Shown here in pieces: positions 8,671 to 16,569 of a DNA stretch of 35,434 nucleotides. How positions within the stretch are numbered: the first letter of the stretch is position 1; the number at the start of each line of letters is the position of its first letter. The position numbers were made by a program, and so were the translations under genes. Source of the stretch: an uncultured Adlercreutzia sp. (lineage in GTDB: Bacteria > Actinomycetota > Coriobacteriia > Coriobacteriales > Eggerthellaceae); contig CANEDU010000008.1 of assembly GCA_947426355.1 (NCBI GenBank), forward strand, positions 1-35,434. The letters run 5' to 3'. The notes under the pieces are model-generated. The model was not told the origin of the DNA. It saw only the letters and a list, made by a program, of their open reading frames with translations, and made no database searches.

Positions 8671-8773
8671 TGCCCCGAATAGGTATGGGCGCTCGTCAGC
8701 GGTCCCTTATGGCTGCTTCCTCCCGGACCTGACCAGGTTCGGAACTTGGCGCCGCCCATACCCATTCGAGGCA
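8671..8773 (-). ncRNA. ffs: Small-type bacterial signal recognition particle RNA (4.5S)
   Basis: Minus strand contains gttccgaacctggtcaggtccgggaggaagcagcc (SRP Alu-less core); ends pair as tgcctcgaatgggtatgggc / gcccatacctattcggggca. Confidence 0.93.
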
Positions 8774-9006
8774 CTCGAACTCGTGGGGCATAAGTATAGG
8801 GGAAACCGCGCCCCCACGCGACTCGCACGGGGGCGCGGTAACCAAAAGTCCACAGGGCGCGGCGGACTTCCCAACCGCCCGCGGGCGTTTTCTCTGCGGG
8901 ATTCGTGTTAAGGTCTTCGTAAGGCCTTCGCAAGTCAGCAGGAAATTGATAGTATGCGAAATGCCCTTTTAACCGCAGATTAAACACACCAGATACAAGG
9001 ACATCC

Positions 9007-10584
9007 ATGGCGCGATTCAGCGATAGCTGCTACGGCGATTCACCGGGACGCCCCCAAAAGGGGCTTTCCTTGTCTACGGGTCGTTTCGAGGGACGCCCCG
9101 TCGCCGCCCCAAAAAATGGATCGCGAGCAAACGCACATTCCTCCAGCACCCGCCATAATCCGTTACGCGACGAGTACCCATCGAGCCACGAGCGTCGATA
9201 CCGCAGCGAAATCGACTATCCTCCCGACAAGAGACGTTCCTTCCGTTTCGAAGACGAAAGCAGACCCGAAGAGCTCCCCCAGCGCCCCCGCCGTAGCGGC
9301 CGAGGAAACCATGCGCGTGCTCATGGCACCGGCACGTTCGGTCTACGAGCGAATAGTGCAGGCGTTGGAAGGCTGGCCACAGGCATCGTGCTCGCAATCT
9401 CGGCTGCCGCCTTCGCCATGGCGATTTTCCACGTCGGCCCCTTCGAGCCCGAGCCAGTGGTCAAAGACGGAGCGAAGCACCTCGGCGTCCAAAGCGTCAA
9501 CGCTGCAGGTCGCACCGCGTCTTATCTCGCCCAAAATGCCGCCACGAGAATGAGCTTCGTCCGTCCCATTGAACCCGATTTGGCCTTGCTGCCCGCCTAT
9601 AGCCCTACCCGAGAAGACTTGCTCGGCCTCTCGGGCCAACAGGCCCCTTTCGCCTTCTCCCTCGGTTCGGCAACTGACGAAACGGGCAGCCGGTTTTCCG
9701 CACCCGTCCTTTCCGACCCCTCCCTCGTAAGCCTCAACAACGCTCTTTCCTTTTATGATAATAACGGTTACGACGTTGGCTATCTGTTCATGGATTTGGG
9801 CACGGGCCGCGGCATTGCCGGCAACTTGGATGCCACCGTGTACGGAGCCAGCTCGTTTAAGGGCCCTTTCTCGGCCTACGTCGTAAGCCAAGAGTTCCCT
9901 GACGACATCAACCAAGCCCGGCAAAGTCGCGTCAATCAGGTTGAGGACACCATCATCTGGTCCGACAACGAATCCTACGACCGCCTGCGCACCGTCTACG
10001 GAGATGAGGGCATGGAAGAATGGCTCGCTGATGCCGGCGTTGACGCGTCTCTTCTTGACGACACGTTCTACCCCCATTACACAACCCGCCAGTCCGCCCT
10101 CATGTGGCTCAAAATTTACCAATACCTCACCGAGACTGACACATCGGCGGCGCAATGGCTTTCTGATGCACTCGGACAAACTGAGGTCTCGTTTCTGCGA
10201 AATGGCGCCCTAGGCACAACGAGCGCGGGACACACGGATTACTTACCCGAAGAAGAGGAAGTAGAGGCTTCCGAGGGCGAGGAGGCCATCGAAGACGCAG
10301 CTGAGGGAGAAGTGCTCGCTGAAGAGGCCATCGAGAACGAAAAGCTTACCGAGGAGGCAGATAAAACCGTTGCTTCCATCGGGACAAACATCACGGTGCG
10401 CAACAAAGCAGGGTGGATTCACGACGACGAAGTAAACGGCGTTTGCGATTCGGGCATTGTCACCATCGGCGACCGGGACTACCTTATGACCATTATGACA
10501 AACTCCCCCGATTCTGCCGCAAGCGAGCAAGCCTTCGCCCACCTGGCACGCACGCTCCTGGAGATACGAAGCGATTTGGTCTAG
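9007..10584 (+). CDS. Membrane-anchored serine hydrolase, class A beta-lactamase/PBP-like fold
   Basis: Basic disordered N-tail, one TM (GIVLAISAAAFAMAIFHV), then SSFKGP (SxxK), WSDNES (SDN) and NKAGW (KTG-like box) in the expected order. Confidence 0.75.
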   Translation: MARFSDSCYGDSPGRPQKGLSLSTGRFEGRPVAAPKNGSRANAHSSSTRHNPLRDEYPSSHERRYRSEIDYPPDKRRSFRFEDESRPEELPQRPRRSGRGNHARAHGTGTFGLRANSAGVGRLATGIVLAISAAAFAMAIFHVGPFEPEPVVKDGAKHLGVQSVNAAGRTASYLAQNAATRMSFVRPIEPDLALLPAYSPTREDLLGLSGQQAPFAFSLGSATDETGSRFSAPVLSDPSLVSLNNALSFYDNNGYDVGYLFMDLGTGRGIAGNLDATVYGASSFKGPFSAYVVSQEFPDDINQARQSRVNQVEDTIIWSDNESYDRLRTVYGDEGMEEWLADAGVDASLLDDTFYPHYTTRQSALMWLKIYQYLTETDTSAAQWLSDALGQTEVSFLRNGALGTTSAGHTDYLPEEEEVEASEGEEAIEDAAEGEVLAEEAIENEKLTEEADKTVASIGTNITVRNKAGWIHDDEVNGVCDSGIVTIGDRDYLMTIMTNSPDSAASEQAFAHLARTLLEIRSDLV

Positions 10585-10660
10585 CACGGGAGCCGACGAT
10601 ACGATTTAGCCGTACAATAGAAAGGCTAAACTCACAACCAGCATAGAAAGGAGCTCGCCC

Positions 10661-12628
10661 ATGTGCGGAATCTGCGGCTTTACCCAAGCCTCTCCGCAGG
10701 ACGCGCCCATCCTTAAGAGCATGTGCGACATCATCGCCCACCGCGGCCCCGACGGCGAGGGCATCTATATCGCCGACGGCGTCGCCTTTGGCCACCGCCG
10801 TCTGTCCCTGATCGACCTGACGGGGGGCAGGCAGCCCATGGTTCGCGCCACCGCCGACCACAGCGCACCGGTCACGACACCCGAGCCCGGCATCACCGAC
10901 GGTGAGATGCTCACGCTGGAGGCCGGCGACTACGCCATCGTCTTCAACGGAGAAATTTACAATTACCGCGATCTGACCGACGAGCTGCGCGCCGAGGGCT
11001 GGCAGTTCACGACGTCCTCGGACACTGAGGTGCTTCTCACCGGATATCTCGCCTGGGGAGAAGCCGTGCTTGATAAAGTTCGCGGCATGTTCGCCTTCGC
11101 TATTTGGGACCGTCCGAACGGCATTTTGTTCTGCGCCCGAGATTTTTTCGGCATCAAGCCGTTCTATTACACCGTGCAAAACGGCCAGTTCATTTTCGCC
11201 TCGGAAATCAAGAGCATCCTGGAGCATCCGGCCTACGAGCGCGAATTGAATCGCGAAGCCCTTGAGCAATACCTGAGCTTCCAGTTCAGCGCTTTGCCTG
11301 AAACCTTTTTCAAAGGAATCTACAAGTTGCCGCCAGCCCATTGCATGACGGTGCATGCAGACGGTTCTCTTAGCATGCGCCGGTTCTGGAGCCCTTCTTA
11401 CGAACGCAATGAGAGTCGCTCCCTCGAGCAAGCAGCTCAGGCCATCGATGAGGCCATGCGCGAAAGCGTGCGCTACCACAACGTGGCCGATGTTGAAGTG
11501 GGAAGTTTCTTGTCCAGCGGCATCGATTCCAGCTACATGGCGGCTTGCCTCGCCCATGAAAACCCTGACATTCAGACATTCACTGTGGGCTTTGCCGAAT
11601 ACAAAGACGAGCGCGACGAAATTTCTTGGGCCTCAGAACTTGCAGACTTGCTCAATGTGGAAAATTCGAGCAAGCACATTACCCAAGAAGAATACTGGGA
11701 CGCTCTCCCGAAAGTACAATGGCACATGGACGAGCCCTCTGGCGATCCCTCGGCTGTCGCACTCTTCTTCGTCGATCAGCTTGCCGCCGAAAAAGTTAAA
11801 GCCGTGCTTTCCGGAGAGGGAGCCGACGAGCTATTCGGCGGCTATCGTATCTATCAGGCTCCGCTCGCCTCAAGCCGGCTCTCCGGTGTGCCCAAGCCGC
11901 TGCTCAAAGGCGCTTCGGCGCTGCTGCGTAAAACAGGCTTGCGTGGCGCCAACTACTTAGAACGTGCCAGCGAGGACGTGTCCGACTGGTACTACACCAA
12001 CGCCAATGGCGTGGCCTTCACCGTAGAGGAGCGAAACCGCCTTCTCAAAAACCCCGTGGGCGCCCCCGCGCCCCAAGATGTTGTAGCTTCTACCTACAAA
12101 GAAGCTGCCGGACTTGGGCTCGATCAACCCAGCCAGATGCAATACCTCGACTTGTTCTACTGGCTTGTGGGCGACATCCTTCTCAAGACCGACAAAATGG
12201 CCATGGCCCATTCTTTGGAGAGCCGCGTTCCCTTCCTCGACAAGGAAGTGTTCAAGCTGGCAGCCACCCTCCCCCTTGACCAGCGCATCACCCCCGAGCA
12301 GACCAAGGTAGCCTTGCGCAAGGCCTCCTCGGACTCCATTCCCCGAGAATGGGCCGAAAAGGAAAAGCTCGGCTTCCCCGTTCCTGTGGTCAATTGGTTG
12401 CGCGACGATGAGAATTACCTCCGCGTCAAAGAATGGTTCATCGGCCCGGAAGCCTCGCTGTTCTTTAACACTGACGAGCTTTTAAACCTCCTCGACGAGC
12501 ATCGCGAAGGCGCTGACCGAAGTCGTAAAATCTTCATTGTCTGGATGTTCCTCATGTGGTATCGCACTTTTTTTGTCGATCGCCACGCGCCGTACGCCAT
12601 AGCCCCGAAAGGCCCCCGCAAGTCCTAA
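10661..12628 (+). CDS. asnB: Asparagine synthase (glutamine-hydrolysing) family
   Basis: MCGICGFTQ N-terminal nucleophile, IIAHRGPDGEG, VFNGEIYNYRDL, SFLSSGIDSSYMA, SGEGADELFGGY. Confidence 0.95.
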   Translation: MCGICGFTQASPQDAPILKSMCDIIAHRGPDGEGIYIADGVAFGHRRLSLIDLTGGRQPMVRATADHSAPVTTPEPGITDGEMLTLEAGDYAIVFNGEIYNYRDLTDELRAEGWQFTTSSDTEVLLTGYLAWGEAVLDKVRGMFAFAIWDRPNGILFCARDFFGIKPFYYTVQNGQFIFASEIKSILEHPAYERELNREALEQYLSFQFSALPETFFKGIYKLPPAHCMTVHADGSLSMRRFWSPSYERNESRSLEQAAQAIDEAMRESVRYHNVADVEVGSFLSSGIDSSYMAACLAHENPDIQTFTVGFAEYKDERDEISWASELADLLNVENSSKHITQEEYWDALPKVQWHMDEPSGDPSAVALFFVDQLAAEKVKAVLSGEGADELFGGYRIYQAPLASSRLSGVPKPLLKGASALLRKTGLRGANYLERASEDVSDWYYTNANGVAFTVEERNRLLKNPVGAPAPQDVVASTYKEAAGLGLDQPSQMQYLDLFYWLVGDILLKTDKMAMAHSLESRVPFLDKEVFKLAATLPLDQRITPEQTKVALRKASSDSIPREWAEKEKLGFPVPVVNWLRDDENYLRVKEWFIGPEASLFFNTDELLNLLDEHREGADRSRKIFIVWMFLMWYRTFFVDRHAPYAIAPKGPRKS

Positions 12629-12688
12629 GGGCGCCAGCAAGCGCGCAAGAGCACCGAAACGACCGACGACGAGAAGAGAGCAGTTATC

Positions 12689-13723
12689 ATGAGCGAACGA
12701 TACAGCGATAGGATTTCAAGCGAGGGCCACCGCCGTTCGCCCAGATCCTCCCACTCGCGCACAGCGCGACCTTCCGGCAATCGCCCCCCTTCGTCAAGCA
12801 GATACGACGCAACGCGCAACAGAGAGGCCTCGGCCTCGCGGCGACGCGTCGAGCCCAATCGGCAGCAGCAGGTTAAACGCAGCTTCGGTGAGATCGGCTC
12901 CAGCATCGCCTCGATTCAGACCCTGGTTACGCGCCGCGACGTTATCTTACTTGGCGGCGGCGCGCTCATCGGATTTGCCGTGGGCGGCCTGCTTCACGGA
13001 CGCCCCGCCGATACCGCTGGGGCACAACCGGAAGACGCTGGCGCACAAAACGACGGACAGCAAGATGAGCAGGCTACTACAGCCAACGAAGAAGAGGCCA
13101 CGGCAATGAGCGCCAAGGACCTGCCCTGGAACCTCGTGCTCGTAAATCACGACCATCCGCTACCCGACGACTACGAGCCCAGCGCCCTGAAGGACCTTCC
13201 CATGGGCATCTACACCGACACCGAGCGAGCCCAACAAGTGGACGAGCGCGCTTACGACGACCTCATGGACATGCTCGAAGCAGCCAGCGAAGATAATGTC
13301 GGTCCCTTCGTTTGTTCTAGCTATCGTACGTTTGATTACCAGCAAAACCTCTATGACAATCGTGTAGCTCAAGCGGAGCTTGAAGGATACGAAGGCGATG
13401 AAGCTGAAAAGGAGGCCGCTTTCTGGGTGGCCCCGCCGGGCACGAGCGAGCATCACACCGGTCTCGCAGTTGATATCGTCGACGCAAGCTACACGGCGCT
13501 CGACGAGACCCAAGAATCCACCGATGCCCAGCGTTGGCTCATGGAGCACTGCGCTGATTACGGATTCATCTTGCGCTATCCCACCGATAAAAGCGACGTG
13601 ACCGGTATTGGCTACGAGCCCTGGCACTATCGCTATGTCGGGAAAGAGGCCGCTCGCGACATCACTGATAGCGGTCTCTGTTTCGAAGAGTGGTTAAAGC
13701 AAACTTACAACATCCAGGACTAA
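12689..13723 (+). CDS. VanY-like D-alanyl-D-alanine carboxypeptidase (M15B)
   Basis: WNLVLVNHDHPLPDDYEP, SSYRTFDYQQNLY, PPGTSEHHTGLAVDIVD, YEPWHYRYVG; basic Ser/Arg-rich N-tail plus TM. Confidence 0.92.
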   Translation: MSERYSDRISSEGHRRSPRSSHSRTARPSGNRPPSSSRYDATRNREASASRRRVEPNRQQQVKRSFGEIGSSIASIQTLVTRRDVILLGGGALIGFAVGGLLHGRPADTAGAQPEDAGAQNDGQQDEQATTANEEEATAMSAKDLPWNLVLVNHDHPLPDDYEPSALKDLPMGIYTDTERAQQVDERAYDDLMDMLEAASEDNVGPFVCSSYRTFDYQQNLYDNRVAQAELEGYEGDEAEKEAAFWVAPPGTSEHHTGLAVDIVDASYTALDETQESTDAQRWLMEHCADYGFILRYPTDKSDVTGIGYEPWHYRYVGKEAARDITDSGLCFEEWLKQTYNIQD

Positions 13724-13754
13724 GCTCGCTCGCCTCTCTCCCGTTATTTCTGCA

Positions 13755-14807
13755 ATGCGAAGGAACTCTGTGGCAGACCACCAGTCGAACTCCCTCAACG
13801 CCAGCACACGGCCGCCTTATTACGCGGGGCAGCCCATCGAGTTCTCGGGGTATGTGGACGACTTCGACCGCACCATCTGCGCCATAGAGTTCTCGCTGGA
13901 TGACGGCGCCTCGTGGACGGCCTACCCCACAGCCGCCGTGGATAAGAGCCGCGGGGTGAACTGGCGGTTCGTCTACACGCCCGCGTCGCCGGGGCGCTAC
14001 CTTCTGAAGGTGCGGCCCGTAACCGAGGACGGCGAGCCCTCCGCACTCGTGGCCGGATTTGCCTTCGAGGCGCTGCCCGCCGGGGGCACCTACGGCGCCT
14101 CGCGCATCCGCGCCGTGGGCGGCTCGTTCAAAGACGCGCGTATCTTCCGCTCCCGCGAGCTGGTAAACCTCACGGGAGAAGAAGCGGCCTTCCTCTCCCA
14201 GGCTTTGGGCATTGCCACCATCTACGACCTGCGCACGGCCGCCGAGGTGGCGGCGCACCCAGAGCCCTACATCGTGGGCATGCGCACCGTCGCCCTGGAG
14301 CCCTCCACCGAGCACCGCCGCAAGGACTCCGACAAGCGCCTTATCGCCGGCGTCATCGGGAAATATGGCGAGCCGGAGGAGCGCATGTGCGCGAACTACC
14401 GCCGCTACGTGCGCGAGTACCCGCTTGTGGGCCAGGCGCTGCGCTCCATGGCCGCCGAGGGGCGCCCGGCGCTCATCCACTGCGTGAACGGCAAGGACCG
14501 CACCGGGGTGCTGTGCGCCACCTTGCTGCGCGTCACCGGCGCCGACGAGGACGCCATCATGGAAGACTACTTGCGCGTGAACGAGGACCACGCCGACCTC
14601 ATCGCCGAAGAGGCGAGCCGTCTTGATGCGGGCATGACCGAGGGCGAGCGCGCCATGCTCATGTCGTTTTTGGAGGCCCGCCCCGCCTACCTGCGCGCCT
14701 ACTTCGACGAGATCGACCGTATCTACGGCACCTTCGAAACCTACATGGCCACCAGCCTCCACCTCACGCCTGAAGCGGTGCAACATCTGAAGACCCTCGT
14801 GAGCTGA
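13755..14807 (+). CDS. Tyrosine-protein phosphatase (Y_phosphatase3-like) with N-terminal Mo-co oxidoreductase dimerisation-like domain
   Basis: N-terminus FSGYVDDFDRTICAIEFSLDDGASWTAYPTAAVDKSRGVNWRFVYTPASPGRYLLKVRPVTEDG; C-terminal phosphatase loop HCVNGKDRTGV (CX5R). Confidence 0.8.
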   Translation: MRRNSVADHQSNSLNASTRPPYYAGQPIEFSGYVDDFDRTICAIEFSLDDGASWTAYPTAAVDKSRGVNWRFVYTPASPGRYLLKVRPVTEDGEPSALVAGFAFEALPAGGTYGASRIRAVGGSFKDARIFRSRELVNLTGEEAAFLSQALGIATIYDLRTAAEVAAHPEPYIVGMRTVALEPSTEHRRKDSDKRLIAGVIGKYGEPEERMCANYRRYVREYPLVGQALRSMAAEGRPALIHCVNGKDRTGVLCATLLRVTGADEDAIMEDYLRVNEDHADLIAEEASRLDAGMTEGERAMLMSFLEARPAYLRAYFDEIDRIYGTFETYMATSLHLTPEAVQHLKTLVS

Positions 14808-15095
14808 ACACGGAAGCGGCACGTCTCGTGGCCCCGGTCACAACTAATCGACGAATGCCCTTAGGCACGGCACACTGCCGCACGCTCCTCCCTCCCTGCC
14901 ACGCCCACCCAAAAAACAGCCCGAGCAGTCGGAGCTGTTGCTATGGTGCAGGCACGAAACCACTCCCGCATCCACCTTCTTCGCATGTACGCGCTATTCC
15001 TGTATCATAAAAACACTCGATCAGCTCTACTGTTTCCACAACAGCCAGCATGGCGTATCTGTGCATACTTATTGGACACCTCCGGAGGAACGACA

Positions 15096-16493
15096 TTGCT
15101 AAGACAGGTTTTGCTTGTTATTGGCTTTGCCTGCGCGCAAGCTCTTGCTACGTTTGCGTTGGTCAAAGAGCCGCTAGCCAATGCCGCGATATATCTGCCA
15201 ACTAATCTCATTTCTCTCACCGCAAGTATCGCCGCGTTCCTCTTCCTTGCATTGGCGAGCCGCCACGGATTTACGTTTGCGAAGCATCCCTCTGCTTCCG
15301 TTTTCGGTTGCGCGCTCGTATGCCTCTGCGCGGCCCTATCGCTCAGTCCGACGTTGGCCTTCGCCTATGAGTCAGTAGGTTACATTATGCATGGGTGCGG
15401 CTTCTCATTGTTGTTTGCTATGTGGGGAGAAGCATGCCTGCGCCTACCCGATGCGAATTCCCGTACCTGCTGCGCCTGCTCCCTCGGCCTAGCCGCCACC
15501 ATCCATCTAGTCATCTCGGCGCTCGATTGTCCAATTGCCGGCTGCTCCATAGTCATCGCTTTTGTATCGACTATCACGTTTATCGCATATAACTCTAAGG
15601 CGGAGCCCGTGAACGCAGAAGAAGACGGTTCGGCTCCCAGCCAGTCAGGCCCCGTTACCGCGATCTTATCAAGGGAGTTGACATTCACCATCGCGGTATT
15701 CTGCGTGGCTCAGGCACTCATCAGATCGTACCTAGAGGCGTCGAACCATCTCTATGATCAAGTCCTGTTTCGCTGCATCTGCATAGCTGTTATGGCCGCA
15801 CTGGCCATCTATTCTGTCTTGCACAAAGGTAGTAGGAGCTTTGACCCGCTCAATCCTTTCGTGCTCCTTTTCGCATTAAGCGTATTGTGCATGCCGGTTT
15901 TTGTAGGCAATCACCCAAACCTGGCTTTCGCTTTGGTGAGACTGGCGAGCACTTTGTTCATTTATGTCGCGTTCACTATCGCCCTCGTCAACTACTGCGC
16001 ACAGCGCCATGCCTCTCCTCTTTTCATCCTTTCCAGCTTGTGGTTTGTGTTTCAATTGAGCACGCTTTGCGGGAAACTACTTGGCACATTCCTGCGTTAC
16101 CAGGCTGCCAACGGCCTCATTTCAACATTTGCCGTAGCGTTGCTCATTGTATATACGCTTCTGGTCGCCATGTTGTTCTTGCATGCGCAGATGAGGTTAC
16201 GGCCTCGCACCGACGACGCAAGCAAAAGCACTCCTGTCGATTCCCCGGATGTGATTGTCGCGAATCGCACCTTTAGCGACATCGCGAAAACGCATGGACT
16301 TACGCCTAGGGAAACGGAAGTATTCTCTATGCTCGCGCGAGGTCGCAGCCTCCCTTTTATTGAAAGCGAGCTTGTTATTTCCCATAGCACCGCCAAAACA
16401 CACGCTCGACGAATTTATAGCAAGCTAGGCGTAAGCAACAAGCAAGAGCTGCTCGACTTGGTGGAAGGGCAACAAGATCTACAAAAGCCGTGA
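15096..16493 (+). CDS. LuxR-type transcriptional regulator with polytopic membrane N-terminus
   Basis: Multiple hydrophobic segments then GLTPRETEVFSMLARGRSLPFIESELVISHSTAKTHARRIYSKLGVSNKQELLDLV. TTG start at 15096 with ggaggaa RBS preferred over the track start at 14943. Confidence 0.85.
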   Translation: MLRQVLLVIGFACAQALATFALVKEPLANAAIYLPTNLISLTASIAAFLFLALASRHGFTFAKHPSASVFGCALVCLCAALSLSPTLAFAYESVGYIMHGCGFSLLFAMWGEACLRLPDANSRTCCACSLGLAATIHLVISALDCPIAGCSIVIAFVSTITFIAYNSKAEPVNAEEDGSAPSQSGPVTAILSRELTFTIAVFCVAQALIRSYLEASNHLYDQVLFRCICIAVMAALAIYSVLHKGSRSFDPLNPFVLLFALSVLCMPVFVGNHPNLAFALVRLASTLFIYVAFTIALVNYCAQRHASPLFILSSLWFVFQLSTLCGKLLGTFLRYQAANGLISTFAVALLIVYTLLVAMLFLHAQMRLRPRTDDASKSTPVDSPDVIVANRTFSDIAKTHGLTPRETEVFSMLARGRSLPFIESELVISHSTAKTHARRIYSKLGVSNKQELLDLVEGQQDLQKP

Positions 16494-16497
16494 GACA

Positions 16498-16535
16498 AGA
16501 AGGATCCCGGATGGGGGAGCATCCGGGATCCTTCT
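16498..16535. terminator. Perfect 16-bp hairpin between convergent genes; possible bidirectional terminator
   Basis: agaaggatcccggatg-ggggag-catccgggatccttct; no U-tract on either strand. Confidence 0.6.
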
Positions 16536-16569
16536 TCAAAGGGGGAGGGCTATCCGTAATGACAGTAGG

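Noticed and set aside
6287-8911. 874-aa + strand ORF
   Set aside because: Antisense to dnaX, dedA and ffs; His/Arg/Gly-rich composition typical of GC-rich antisense frames.
7986-9008. 340-aa minus ORF
   Set aside because: Alternate frame over dedA and ffs; the ffs and DedA assignments are far better supported.
9343-10179. 278-aa minus ORF
   Set aside because: Antisense to the serine hydrolase gene, which has catalytic motifs and a TM segment.
10493-11557. 354-aa minus ORF
   Set aside because: Antisense to asnB; no domain.
13662-14822. 386-aa minus ORF
   Set aside because: Antisense to the phosphatase gene; His/Gly/Val-rich artefact.
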